64,000 nt of DNA from Xiphophorus maculatus (taxonomy: Eukaryota; Chordata; Actinopteri; Cyprinodontiformes; Poeciliidae), in NCBI RefSeq assembly GCF_002775205.1, contig NC_036444.1:6428501-6492500 (forward strand), written 5' to 3'. Shown here piece by piece: positions 34,021-58,962 of this stretch (position 1 is its first letter; each line of letters opens with the position of its first letter). Under the pieces are notes generated by a model. The model did not search any database. It had not been told where the DNA came from and saw only the letters and a list, made by a program, of their open reading frames with translations. The position numbers were made by a program, and so were the translations under genes.

Positions 34021-37000
34021 TCAGTCTGGAGGGAGGAGGTCGTGCAAACGAAATCGTTCTCTGATGTGCGGCCGGACGTCTTCGTTCTGTCATGCAGAAG
34101 CAAACAATTTAAAAAATAAGTCTGACAGCATCTATAAGAAACTTAAGGCAAGTTTTAAAATGAAACTATTTAAAAATTCAGACAAAAGGTACAAAAAAAA
34201 CACGAGTTACTGAAGCCTGAAATAAGTCATTTTGAACAACGATCTTTGGGGGGGTTAAAGTAGACCCACCTTTGACAGCTGATAAAAGCATGTTTCTATT
34301 CTAAAAAAATAAATTGCCAACAATCTGTTCCAGAATTTGTCTAATTACAAGAATACAGTTCTATTATTAGAAGAATAAAGACACTTTTTCCAGAAGAAAC
34401 ATCTTAAATTACAAGAAAAAAGTTACTTTAACGAGAAAAGGTAACTTTTGTGAGTTTGTCCTGATAGTATTATCTTATACCAACATATAACTTCACAAGA
34501 TGCTCAACAGTCATTGTAATTTTTCATTTTTTTGCACTTGAGCTTGCATAAAATTACTACTTAATTCTGGTAATATTAGGACTGATTTATTCTCATGCAA
34601 TGAACTACGGGGGTTAAAGTAGACCCACCTTTGACACTTTTGACTTCCATAAAAAAAACTTTTTATGGAAGTTTTTATCATAAAAACTTCATGAGTTATG
34701 ATAATTATGAGAAAAAAAGTGTTTTTGATGAGGACAAAGCTTTGACAGAGCTATCAGAACAAACTGAGTTTATGTAGCTCTTAGTCTGTCCAATAAATTC
34801 CCCTATTTCAGAAAGAGAATTTTGGACCCCGGTGCTTAAAGATCAACACTTCTAACTATTTGTCTCTAACTCTATAAGTCGCACAGATTCAGATGTATTG
34901 TAATCTAAAACACATACCAGCTCCACCAGTTTCTCAAGGAAAGGAACGAGCTTCAGAAGCTCGTTGTCATTTCTATCCACAAACCAGCTCTCGATTGGGA
35001 TTCCATTAGAAAGCTGCAAAAAACAGAATCCATGTTTAACTCAAAGTCACACGACAGGAAAGAAATAAAAAACCTTCTGGTGTCACATTTTTACCTGATA
35101 AGCAAAGGCTTGAGGTGAGTTGTCGATTATTACCGTCTTTGCGAGATCCCGTCCGAGAATGTTCAGGTCTTTAATGTAATTTCCTTGAACACAGACGCAG
35201 TGTTCTCGAAACAGTCGATGTCTGAGGAAAAAAGACAGAAAATGGAAATTAAATGGCACATCCAGTAGCTCGATTGCAGAAATAACATGGTCAAATAATC
35301 AGTAAATAAAAATGAAAATGTTTCAAATACAAATATAATGACTAATATTAGAGTTTGTACATGTTTTACAGATAAAAGTTATACAAATAAACTATTTCAT
35401 TGCTATTATTCTGCATCCAACAGCAACATAAACTAAAACATAACAAAATTTTATGTTTTCTCTTTTACAAAAAAATACACTCATTTGTAGTTTATTCATA
35501 TTATTTTTATGTGGAAAAATTTGAAAACGTACTGTAGGAAACATGAACAAACTCTAATATTAGCCTAAAAATTCTTCAAAAAAATTTCCCTTCAAGTTTT
35601 CTGGAATTTAGAAAATAAAATTTTCATGATTCTAACAGACCAAAAACAAGAAAAGTTTAGTCTGATTTGACTTTAGAAGATGAGAAAAAAAAATTCAGGT
35701 GTTTTTATTATATTTAAATATCTGGTTTTATAAATATAATTTTTCCAAATTGAGGCTTTTAATTAAATGATAGATTTAACTGTATTAGAAAAACTGTTTT
35801 GATGTGTTTTGGACATTAAACATTTTTCTAAACCTTGAAAACACCTAATTATTTACAAAATGGAAAAGTGCCACTCAATTTAAAAAACATTTTTCAAACA
35901 TTGGAATAAATGGACACAATATATCAAACAATATATGCAGGAAATAATTAGAATATTTGTGTGAAACGAATAAAACATTAAGGAAAAATGCCACCTGACT
36001 TTAGTTTGTACTTTATTGCAATAGATTTATTGATTCAATCTATTGCATTGCTGATCTATAGTCGCATATATTATAGTTCCACTTTCCAACCTAAGTTTTT
36101 TATTTGTTTCATTTTTGCTCTCAGAAACAAAACCTAGATAGAGAAAGAAAGAACAGACTCCATGAAATGTTCATGTTGGTGAGAACATTTATTTTTCTTT
36201 GATTTACTTAAGTTGTACCAACACATCTGTGTCTACATTATGAGAAATGTCGATGTCACTATCTGAAAACTAAAATAAAAATATAAGACAAAAGAGTAAA
36301 GACCTAACTTTTAAGTTTTTTAACTTTTAACTTAAAAACATTTACGTTTTTGAAGCACCGTGATGAAACTTAAAGTGAAATTCTTACCTTACTAACTGTT
36401 TTTTCGGATCCAGGATGTTGAGCAGCTTATCTGCATAGACCTTTTTTGAAGCAGTGAAGAGAATAATCTGAAATTTGAACAGCCACACAAACATTTCATC
36501 ACATATTTCTACAAACGAAACCTGTGTGATTATTCAGCAGCGGAGATTAATCTCACCTCGTACAACTGAGACATGCGCTCAAGAAACTCCCGGAAAAACG
36601 GTCTCAATCGGACGTAGACCTTCAGGATAAAAAAAAGCAAACAAAAAGTGAATTAAATCATCAATAAAAATCAGAGATTTGATTAATTTTCAAAGCTACC
36701 TGGTATATAACGTCTTGAAAGAGCACAGGGAATGTCAGAGCTGCATCTTCTAGTTCATTCAAACTGCAGTGGACTAAAGTTTCATCCTGGCAGCAAAACA
36801 ACAAAATAAACATTTATTTCTAAAATTAGCTAATTACTTAACAAACCTTTTACTACCTACCAGATCCAAGACGAGAGAGAACTCAGGTGTGCTGCGTGTT
36901 TTTAAAGGTAACGCTGGTTTACGTGTTAACTGCTCTTCTGTCAGCGGAGGCACATGCTTGATGAAGAAGTACCTAAAAACAAAACAAAAAGAGACCTGGG

Positions 37001-40000
37001 TAAAAGTCAGCACCCACAAACTTTACTCAAGTAAAAAAAAATCCATCCAAGAAACTACTCAAGAGTAAAAAGTATTTGGTAAAAAGTCCAATCAACTACT
37101 GAGTAACTGATCAAATGATTAATCATTAAAAATCACATCAGACGGATTAAATATAAAGATAATTGGAAATTTTGGTATTTTAAGAACCAAATGACAATAA
37201 TTCATGTAACAAAAACGAAAATAAATCCGGCAAAATAACATTTTTCCAAATCAGTTTCTTCCAAGTGGAAAACTTATAAAACTTTAACAAAAACTGCAGG
37301 TGTGTATTTGGTGAATTTTGGTTAAAACATGTTTGTTTTTCATTCAGTGGGTAGAAAATCCTGAAACTTTACTGAACTAGGAGTAGCGATACTTCATAAT
37401 GCAATTATCAAGTGAAAGTAAAAAGTGCAGTGTAGTAAAAACACTCCTAAGAACGTTACTCAATTAAATGTAATTGAGTAAATGTAACTAGTTATTACCC
37501 AATTCTGGTAAAAGTATAAACAGAACAAACTTTATTACGACTTAAATGGTAAATCAAACTTATTAAAGTGGGGCTCAATACAACTAAATTCAAATTTTGG
37601 TGCAGAAAACTGCTGATAATGTTGGTGTGGCCATTTATCATGAAAAACTAAGAATTTTGATTCATCATTTTCATGATAAATTTCACTTATTAGCTGCGTT
37701 TCCAAAGACCGTATAACTGAGCAATTTGACATTTTGAAAATAAATTTGCTTTGGGGAAACATGGCAATTTAATTTTTTTATAAAGAAGTTGTGATGCTAG
37801 GATGAGAACGTTGTTCTGTTTTATCAAAATTGGTTCACTGATAACCAGATGTTACTACTGGCACAAACCACAAACAAGAAGATGACAGTTAACGGCAATA
37901 ATTTAAATAATCGATTCATCACGAATTAATCTGATGGCGACTCTGACCACATTTAAAGATATTTGCGGACCTCAATCTTTAACAAACTGCAGTCCAAAAA
38001 AAGTATGTAAATAATAGTCAAATGAAAGTGAGAGGAAATCTGAAAATGAACAAGAATTTATTTTAAGGTGAGTAGTTCTTAAGGTGGTGGAACGCCATAA
38101 GACAGTTCTGTCCTGTTAACAGAATCTCTTTTCAGAGATTCAGAATTATTTTATTAAGTGTAAATATGAGGGGGAAAAAAATCTAATTACTAAACAAACT
38201 TTATGAAAACTACTTTTCTGGCCTTTACAACCCAAAACAAGCCACAAACATTGTAAACCAGCAGCTGGGATATAAATACACGGCTTTTTGCTGCCATCTA
38301 GTGCTTAAAATTTCCATTACAATCATATCAGGGCAACTTTATGTTTGACTATAAACCTCATCCACATATCTACAAAAATCAGAAAGTGGAGCAAATGCTA
38401 AGTAGTGTTTTTAAATGTCTTTACTACTTTTTAAAAATATATTTTCATAAGTAGCTTATATTAAAAAAAGCAATGGCCTTACGGGTCGAACACTTCCCAG
38501 TCCTCCTCATACGAGGTTTCTGCAGGTGCTGAAGGTAAAGAGTGCGGGTAGCTGCCATCTGGCATACAGCCAGGAGCTGGGAAACATGAAAACAAAAGAA
38601 GAAAAACTAAACAGTAAGATGATATACGACTCAATTATGTTTTCTTTACAAAACAAGAAAAGACGGAAGGAGTTTTAGCAATAAAAAATCAACATGTTAT
38701 AAAAACAGCAAACTTTTCCAGCTCCACACTTTGGAGACAAAAATAATACAAATGAATTCAAAAAGATAGTTTTAATTCACTATTATAGGATATTTAATTA
38801 ATAATGTTTTGTGATGTAAAATTGCTAAATTTTATGTTTCAAAATGTCACACCTGACTGGTTTGAGAACAAAACTAATTTATAAAAAAAAAAAATAATAA
38901 TTCAATAATGTTTTTTAACATATAAAATGTAAGCCAGCCTTTATTTTAATTACATTAATCAATAAGTCATTGACACATTAGGAACAATAAATATTCAACA
39001 AACTGAAACAATCCAAACAAATTATAACATAATTGATCTTCAAGCTCAAATTAAAAGCTTAAACACAATATACAAAAAATCTAAGAGTTCCCGTAAGTTT
39101 TGAGTTATTTAGCAAATGGGAATAATTTATGATTCCAACAAAATCCAATTCAAAGATACTTTTTTGATCCCCAGAAGGAAATTAAATGTTGTAACTCATA
39201 TTAATTCAAGTTATTGTAGATGATAATGGCTGTTAACAGGAAATATTTTCTGTAGCAGTCTGTAATACAGCGAATTTGAAGAAGCCTCTGACTGAAGACA
39301 CTAAAAAGGGCTGTCTATAATTTTCTTGATTTTATGTGAAAACCTTACCAAACCTAAAACAGGAAAAGTTTAATCTGCCTTAACTTTAGACAGAAAATAG
39401 CAGTTTTATGAAATTAAATCAGACATTAGGTCAAACTTTATTACAAACTGTGCAACTTTAAGGACATTTTTAATTGAAATTCAAGCATTTTGAAGGATTT
39501 CAAGCAGCCGAACCAACCCTGTTTCAAGACAATAAATCCATTTCCTGTTTAAACCGGTACCAACCGCTGAGTTGTTTCTCAGGTTTTTCTCTGGATTAGT
39601 TTTGTCTGGATCGGCTCTGAGCTCGGTTACCTGTTAGCGGGGGTATGTCAGTTTCAGTGACGATTTCTCCTTCTTCGATGGTTGTGTCCGAGTTGATCTG
39701 AAGCCTCTGCGGCAGCATTTGGACCGTGTGACAAGGAGTGATTCCTTCCCTGGACGTCACGGTGCTGCTGGGCATTTCCTCCGCCGGCTCAATGTCCAGC
39801 TGTTTGATGATTTCCTCCGCCTCTACCGCCTGGCCCGGCGAGTCCGAGCCCGGAGTGGCTGAAGGCGACACAAACGGAGAAATATGAGAAACAGCCTGGC
39901 ATCCTCTGGCCCAAGTGGTTGGTTATTCCTGCCTACCAGTTTTAGTTGCTGGTGAGAAGAAGTTGAAAACTGGAGAGAAGATGGTCCCCAGTAGGGTTGT

Positions 40001-42609
40001 ACGCGGCGGGCTGCTGGGCGAGTCGATGGGCGCCTCCAGTTTACCGTTTGGTTTGATGGGTTTACTGTTGCAGGTCATTGTGTCTGAAATGCACAATAAG
40101 ACAGAAACAGTTGACAATTAATCGATTATTCCAACAATTAATCGATTGTTCTGACAATTAATCGAGGATTCCAACGACCGATTATTTTATCGATAAATGG
40201 GTAGAATGATTAATAGATGATTCTATCGATCAAGCAATGATTCTAATGATCAATGAGTATAACGATCAACCGATGACTTGATCGACTGATTATTCCAATG
40301 ATTAATCAATTGTTCTGACAATTAATCGATGATTCTAATGACCAATTATTCTAACGACAAATGGGTGTAACGATTAATCTATGATTCTAACAATCTATGA
40401 GTATAATGACCAATCAATAAATCTGACGATCAATCAATGATTCTAACAATCAATGGGTGTAATGACTAAGTTATGATTCTAACGATTAATCAATGATTTA
40501 AACAATCTATGAGTATAACGACCGACCAATAATTCCGACAATAATAATTATTCTAACGATTAATTGGTAATTCTAATGAATAATCAATGATTCTAACAAT
40601 TAATTTGATAAGACAATTGCCACATTCTGTCAATTTTTCATTTAAGCCTTTTTGACATAATATTAGAAATACATTAAAAGATAAACAATTATTTTTTTTA
40701 ACTAAGAAAGACATTTTATTGCCTAAAATACAACATAATGTTTCTTTAGCTTGATCATTTGTAGCAAAGCATGTTGAAGGTTTCAACACAGTAAAATATC
40801 AAATGTGCTCCTTTTCCATCTAAAGGTTAAATGCTCCACAATCGTTTTTTATTTGTGCAAACAACTCAAAATAAACTCTAAACTATAACTTAGAGGTCTA
40901 ATTTTAACATGCTAACTCAGGTCTGCAGAATTGGATTCAGAAACTTCATTTTTTTTCCAGTGGAAAGCAGCAATGAAAGCAGCAATAAATCCAAATCTTT
41001 AGTAACAAACTAAAGTCCCTTTTTAAAAAGAAAACTTAAAAATGTTAAACCTTAGAATGGAAATACATAAAATATGAAACCCAAGAAGTTCCTGCTATAC
41101 CTTTACTTTGAGTTTTTCTGCAAACTCTTGATGCGGATTTGTTGGACAGACCTTGGGGTGTCGAAGTAATGAGGTCATTGTCTGAATTACAATCAATGCG
41201 ACTCCTCTTGGCTGGGATTTCCTGCTCCACCTAAAAACAAAAACACAAACAAATAAATAAAAATCACCAAATTTACGCCCTTTGGTGTCTGTAACTACTT
41301 TTGCTGATAGAAAAAATAAAACCAGGGGAACCAGAAAATTGACCAATCAGAACTATTAACAATTCAAGACTAAAGATCTTGGAAATTTTTTAGAATTATG
41401 TGATTGATGTGAAATTTATTAACTAAACCTCCTTTCCCACTTTATAACTGCAGTCAATGTATTTAAAATTAGTTACGAACTCTTGAGATTCACAGTTCCT
41501 CCATGTTGATGTGATTTTATACATCAAATGATGTTGTGTTACTATTTAAAGTATTTATAACAAGGATTTTTTTCTAATAAACATGAGTTTAAATATTTAT
41601 CATAAAACAGGACTCATGTTGTTTCAGCAGCAAAATTAGTTTTTTGTTGCCAGGATTTCATTTTTCTATAAACAGGAAATTACTTCCCTATAAGTTTCCA
41701 AAATTATCAGGGGAAAGCAGGTTGTTTCTATTATTAGAAACACGTATTTATTAAAAAATAATGTCAGATTAACAAGTGGAAGCCTTTCTGCATTTAAAAC
41801 AAAAAATAAAGGCTTTTTTTTCACAAGTTATTTTCTGTTTCCTCCAACCAGAATAATACAAAAATCATTTTGTTTCCAGTTAGATCTTTGAAATAAGAAG
41901 TGTTTGCTTTAAATGTTTGAAAAATACTATTAATACATAATCGCTTTACATTATTTGACCAACGAGAATGAGTTTTAGGCCTGTCATAATAAGCAATAAA
42001 TCAATTATTTGCATGATAAATTGAATCCAACTCAATTTACATTTTCATGATTTATCATTTTTCTCTTTTCTCTCATTCTACAAAAAGTGAATGAAAAAAA
42101 GTCTTCAGATTGGTGCTTTGGTCTCAACCAGCGCTTTATTTGAAGGATAAAATAGACTTCATGATTCATTTTATTTGTCGTTTTTTATTTAGTTTAGATC
42201 CAGCGTTAAATGTTCATTAGAATTTAAAGTTTCTTTATCACTGAATTACTTAAAAAAGGTCTCAAAACAACAATATTATCGTTTATTGCAATAACTTCTG
42301 GAACAGTTTATTGTTCAGTAAAATTAATTATGACAGGAGTAACAATATTTCCCCCATAGAGATGGAGGATCTTTTTGTAATAAAAATAAAACTAAAGAGC
42401 AGTAAATCTGTTCTTACCTTGACAGCATTCCCACGGATAAATTTCTTTATGGTGGAGAGGAGCCCAGATTCATTTTTCTGCATTTTGCCTCGACCGCTCA
42501 CCGGGGACGACGGCTCCACTTCGCTGTGTTTTCGTTTGGCCTGGTATGGGAGCGTTCTGTGGCCTTTGCTGGGGTGCTGAGGAGCTTTACGCACTCTCAG
42601 CCTCATCAT
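34021..42609 (-). CDS. ctdspl2: CTD small phosphatase-like protein 2
   Basis: This is an HAD-fold protein phosphatase of the SCP/Dullard group. Twelve coding exons on minus: 42418-42609, 41101-41230, 39937-40083, 39631-39858, 38483-38576, 36861-36972, 36700-36786, 36557-36619, 36388-36467, 35095-35221, 34918-35013 and 34021-34086. They total 1422 nt, giving 473 aa plus TGA; human is 466 aa. The N-terminal part is disordered and basic ([10 protein letters not shown], then [20 protein letters not shown]). The catalytic FCPH/NIF domain follows EDWEVFDP. The DxDxT motif LDLDETLVH puts the nucleophile at D300 and D302 beside it; the motif is split by an intron after L301. Then come [14 protein letters not shown] and [11 protein letters not shown], and the end RLHDLLPPD. 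Two adjacent ATGs open the frame; MRLR matches human, so the second may be used (472 aa). Confidence 0.96.
34250..34277. repeat. 28-bp direct repeat, copy 1
   Basis: GGGGGTTAAAGTAGACCCAC followed by CTTTGACA is repeated exactly at 34609-34636, 359 bp away, in the last ctdspl2 intron. Confidence 0.9.
34609..34636. repeat. 28-bp direct repeat, copy 2
   Basis: Exact second copy of the block at 34250-34277; the flanks differ (CTACG before, CTTTTGACTT after). Confidence 0.9.
36996..37510 (+). repeat. 'ACTTGAGTAAAAGTA' family element
   Basis: Begins near CTTTACTCAAGTAAAAAAA and ends GTAAATGTAACTAGTTATTA; carries the shared AACTGCAGGTGTG block. Lies in ctdspl2, upstream (in gene sense) of the exon at 36861-36972. 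Confidence 0.6.
39120..39315 (+). mobile_element. retrotransposon-like fragment (GAAGGAAATTAAATGTTG)
   Basis: Contains TTGATCCCCAGAAGGAAATT and GCCTCTGACTGAAGACACT, shared with 51945-52140. The GATCCC..GGAAATT core resembles tails of fish RTE or related non-LTR elements; class not certain. Confidence 0.45.
40113..40610. repeat. degenerate minisatellite in ctdspl2 intron (unit about 18-20 bp)
   Basis: Roughly 25 diverged units of the form ACAATTAATCGATGATTCTA run for about 500 bp next to the exon at 39937-40083. Variants alternate CAATTAATCGAT, GATCAATGAGTATAAC and TCTAACAATC. Units hold the palindrome ATTAATCGAT-like core seen in the scamp5 intron repeat at 9893-10450. Confidence 0.75.
41975..42335 (+). 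repeat. 400-bp family element
   Basis: GGCCTGTCATAATAAGCAAT at the left and CAATAACTTCTGGAACAG towards the right, with the family's TTGGTCTCAACCAGCGC block. Lies in ctdspl2 intron 1, about 80 bp from the start exon. Confidence 0.6.
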
Positions 42610-44590
42610 GCTACGACGTCACATAGAAAAACCTGACAAGAGCAGAAACGACAGCAGAAAAATACAGTTTTCAGTCACATTCGTCTAGTAGTTTAGCATC
42701 CTAATTGTTTTTGCTTTATCTTAGATGTGGTGAAAAGTTACTGCAGCTAAAGTTACCCAACTTTCTATCCTTTTAACCAGCATTTTATGTTTACAATTAA
42801 TGAAAAATATAGTTTCACAACTTAATACTCAATGCAACAAGTTGGTAAACCACTACTTGGCAACGTTAATCCCTGACAAACATTTTATACATTTTATGAC
42901 TTTATAGCTACAAACATAAATGAATTTGGTATTTTATAAGTCCAACCCATAAGAGTGAAGTGGAAGGAAAAAGATACAGTTTTGATAAAGGTCTAGTCAA
43001 AGTGCAGCCCTAAACCAGGTAAAAATCAGTGGCCACAGGTTTGAATCAAATGTTCTGATTACTCAGCTTGACTGAACTTGAGCTATTTTTTTATAATTTT
43101 CCACCTTCATGTGCAAAATGGTAAGGGCACAACCGTTTCCCATTTGCCTCCTACCAAAAAATTGATAAATAAAATTTAAAAAACACCTTAATGTATCCTT
43201 TTAATGAGACTAAACATGACAAAGGAAAATAAAAATGTAGTGGTATGAATTCCTTTGCAAGTCATTGTACATTGGATGTTAAATTAAACACAATCAATGT
43301 ACAGAAACTGTTCAATGTGGTCAGTATTTTTATATTAGGAGAAAGAAATAAAAATGAAAGCTGCACGTAGTATTTTATGTTTTCAATTTTCTAAGAACAA
43401 AAATGTGCCATTAGGTGATTTTATTAGTAAATTTTCAGTTCCCTTTTCTAAATCAACTCAGAACAAACACAAATCTACTTTTAGGTAGCAGCATAAACTG
43501 AAATTAATTGAATACAGTTGTGAAAAGTAATAACATTTTAAATTGGATCGAGAAATTTAAAACAACTTGTCATGTCTTTACATAAATCTGCATCAATTTA
43601 CGTTTCAGAAAACCCAAATAGATAAAGTCATTGGCAACATTTTGACTCAGCCAATCAAACGCTAAATCTGTAGCTAATTAAAGACAAGTTAAGGTTGACT
43701 GATCGCTACGTGATTAACATAAAACAGTCTCCAGCTGCTTTGTTCAAGTCCAGGTAGTTTTTCTGTTTTTAGGTTTAGTTTCGCGCTTTGTTGCTGAACA
43801 GTATCTTGACAGCAAACAGCACCGCTGTCTGTCGTTATGTAACATCGGACACAAACAGCGTTAGCCAAGTGCTGCCGTGTAGCACCCGAACCGGAGTCTG
43901 TAACACGAAACAGGAGGCTGACGCTGGTTTTTAATAACCGATCGTGCAATGTTGCGTGGATGTGAACACAACTGACATTTATCGGCGTCAACCATCGCTT
44001 TTAATGCAGATAAAACAAATGCTGTCAGTGGGTTCAGTGACTAACAAGCTACGGTTAGCTTCGAGGCTAACAAAACGCCAAAGGCAGAACAAGCAGTGCC
44101 GTAATGTTACATCCCGCGTTATCTACAGCAATAATCAGTCTTATAAATTATTTTAAATATGAATCCGTGATCTATCATTTAATGTGCATCACAACCCAAA
44201 CCAACAACTCGTTTTGTTCGCTCCATAACTATGTTCAGCCATTAGACTACGCCCCCTTCGCTGACTAACGTTAGCCGCTAGCTAGCAGCAGTTGGACTTT
44301 CACAGTGGCAAATATTTGTTGTTTACACGGCGCCTGTGTCCTACCGCTGTTTTCGGAAGCTCGTTAAAACCCGCCACAGCGTTGTCAGTCTCGGCCGCAA
44401 CCGTGGCGGCCACCGTTAGATGTCGAGCCGTGGTTGTTGCCGCCAGCTACGTCCGCCTCTCAGTGGCTAAGTCACAGAACAGCCGTGTCTTTGGACGCCA
44501 TTTCCCGCCTCATCACAAACAGAACGCTGGCGGAGCGCAGGGGAATGCGACACAGGCAGAGAGAGGAACCGAGGAGGCAGGTATGGCAAG
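42610..44590 (-). promoter_or_regulatory. ctdspl2: ctdspl2 5' UTR, first intron and CpG-rich promoter
   Basis: An acceptor (TTGTCAG, minus) at 42634-42633 starts the 5' UTR part of the coding start exon, so a noncoding first exon must lie to the right. The CpG-dense block at about 44270-44590 (GCCGCAACCGTGGCGGCC and similar) is the natural promoter. I could not pick the donor. Frames of 60-104 codons in this block are not genes. 42640-44270 otherwise holds AT-rich intron with a TGACTGAACTTGAGC-type transposon fragment around 42950-43260. Confidence 0.5.
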
Positions 44591-44869
44591 CCACGTTATC
44601 ACATAATAATCACATTTAGATGTCCACACTTTCCAGCTCTTTGTTGTCAAAAGTACTACGGTGTATTAGTATTATATGGAGGACCAAAACTGACATAATT
44701 AAAAATAAAAGCAGAAATCCATATTTTTTGTTTTTCCTTTTCCTTACACATGCATTTTCAACAAGAAATATGTTTTGTTTTTTCTTTTTCTTAAACATGT
44801 GTCTATTAGGACCTTTGTAGATAAAAAAAAGAAAGTTAATTTACTTAAAAAAAAAGTCTTTAGATTAAG

Positions 44870-45260
44870 TTTGAAAAATTTAAAATTTGCTAGAAAAAAC
44901 GTAGAATATTTACAAGTAAAAAATGTTTGACTTTTGAAACTTAGAAATGTCCATTTTCTTTCTAGAAAATTTCTGAGAATAATCTAAAAAAATTCCTTGT
45001 TTTTTCTAGCAATTCTAGCAAAGTTTTGGCTTTTCAAACTCAGAAATTTCCTTTTTATTATTATTAGAAAATTTATTAGATTAATCTCACATTTTTCTTG
45101 CTTTATTCCAGCAAAAAAGTCAGGAAATGTCTGACTTTTCAAACTCAGAAATGTACTTGCTTTTCTAGAAAATTTCTGAGGACCTCAAAATTTCCTTGTT
45201 TCTTCTAGCAAATTTTTGACTCATCAAACTCAGAAATGTCCTTGTTTTTTTTTCTTGTTT
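44870..45260. repeat. tandem repeat, unit about 80-100 bp
   Basis: CTTTTCAAACTCAGAAAT and TTTCTAGAAAATTTCTGAG recur three to four times at 44930-45245. A related stretch lies in parp16 intron 3 at about 21530-21610 (TCTAGCAAGTTTTCAACTTT). Confidence 0.6.
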
Positions 45261-47248
45261 TCAATTATGGCGCAATATAGGGCGGACTTGCATAAAACCA
45301 CAAATACATTAGGTCTGCGCAGCGGAAATTAAGTTATAAAATGTGGGAAAGTTTGTGAGATGTGAAAAAAGTAAATTCTGTGAAAAATCTGAATTCAATT
45401 TTTTTTTCTGATTTTATGAACGTAGAAGTGTCATATAATGCTATGAATTAAATCAAAAACATACCTGGAGTGATGCTTTGATTCTTTCATGCATGTTTTG
45501 AGAAATCCTTGAATCTCTCATGGCAACCTCTTGGGACCGTCTCACCGATCGCAGCTTTTTCCACACAGCTCCATTTTCCAAGTCGAGCTCACAGAGCAGT
45601 GCTCCCCCAGGGGTTCCCTTCTCAGCTCCTTCAGACTAGCCAGCAGCAATTAGCAAACGCCTGGTGAAACTGAGTATCTACAGAGCTCATTATATGAGCT
45701 ACTTCTCAGTGCAATGCTGGTAGAAATGTTTCAAAGGGTTAATAGTTCAAAGGGGCCATGTTGTGATGACATCCTGAAGGCGGAGTTTGAGAAAGAGCAG
45801 GAGTTTCTTAAAGAGACAGAGGCCCAATTTCAAGGCGATAAATTAAGTCAAATTTGTTTTAAGTCATGTTTGATATGTGCAGCATTTATATAACAGCTGA
45901 AGGTAACAGTTACTTGATTATGCTATAAAATGACACTATATGCCTGGAATATACATAATACAATACCCTTAAAAAAACAACTAACTAAAAAAAACAAAAC
46001 AAAAAACCCCCAAACTTCCCACCTATAATAAACCCGGTGACATCCCTGAATCTAAAGTCAAAGAAAATAATATGCATTACTTCATAGTATGAATGAAATC
46101 CATGCATTTTCAAACAAGAAAATGTTTAAAAAGCCACAAAATAACCAAAGTGACACATAAATGAAGATATAATAAATTCTAAATGACCAACAGGGAAGAA
46201 AACTTAAATTATTAAAAAGTAATTATAGAGTAAAATCACACCATTGTTCTACAAATTAACACATAAACACAAATAAATATTTATCTATTCTCTTTTTTTA
46301 ACTTGTGGTAATTTCTATCATTCTCATTTCTTTTTAAAAAAAAAGCCTCTCATAGTTAAAAATGAGAAATCTTACATTCTTTATTCATATTACATCTGTC
46401 ACAAAGAAAAAACAAACATTTTCACTCCCAGATAGAAACATTTAACCCACTAAAAGTTGCAGCTTTATGTTATATTTTGATAAACATACTGATGGTGTTA
46501 AATCATTTGCATGGTTTAACACCATGCAAATGATTTATTTCTATTTATTTCAAAGATTCCATGAATTTGAAACCTTATTGTCATTTTATTGATTTAGGAG
46601 CAATACATTTTTGTTAATTCAAATAATTTGTTTGAGTGGTCATAATGGTATTTAGAATAAAAATCTAAAATGTAAAACAAAATGTCCAACACTGACATAT
46701 CAAATGTGAGAGAAAGCACTTATGGTAGTTCTCATGTTTATAGTCCAGCATTTTAAGTTGAACTCCAGCTGATAAATTGCACACCTCGGTTTTTTGCTAA
46801 AGTGAGACAAAACAAACGCAATCTGATCAAGTTAAAACAACTAGTATCAGCCACCAGGACAACACCTTTCACTAGCAACTTAGATTAAAACAGTCATACG
46901 AAGCTTTTAAATACTACCATCAACATTAAAGCTGTGGAGTTAAAGGCGTTTCTATGATGTATCATATAATGTGATTGTTCCAATAACAGAAAGATGCTCA
47001 TTCTTGTGTTTGTCAGCACATGGACCAGCAGATCAGTTTCACTTTTCCTTTACCTCATCAAATGAAGCTAAAAGTGACTCATGTTAAAGTTATTTATCTT
47101 TGTTGCTACTACAAAACTGCCCCCTTTTTTAAGACAGCTGAGATGAATTTGTTTGGTCTGATGTCACAGATAAACATGTATCTGTCCTTTCAGGGGTTAT
47201 GAAATAATTAACTGTATTCATTCACTAGTTTCTTTGTAGAAGGAGGTT
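45261..47248. other. intergenic DNA and sqor 3' UTR
   Basis: No supported gene. The right part is the sqor 3' UTR; minus-strand AATAAA at 46380-46385 is a candidate end. A small hairpin, GTTAAATCATTTGCATGG and its inverse, lies at 46497-46533. A GCAGCAATTAGCAAACGCC-type unique stretch at 45470-45700 is somewhat GC-richer but has no exon I can support. Confidence 0.45.

Positions 47249-58962
<11,714 letters not shown>

Noticed and set aside
40113-40610. CRISPR-like regular repeats
   Set aside because: Units are degenerate, contiguous and lie in a vertebrate intron; there are no distinct spacers or cas genes.
44292-44606. 104-codon plus-strand open frame in a CpG-rich block
   Set aside because: Alanine and valine-rich reading typical of a CpG island; better explained as the ctdspl2 promoter.
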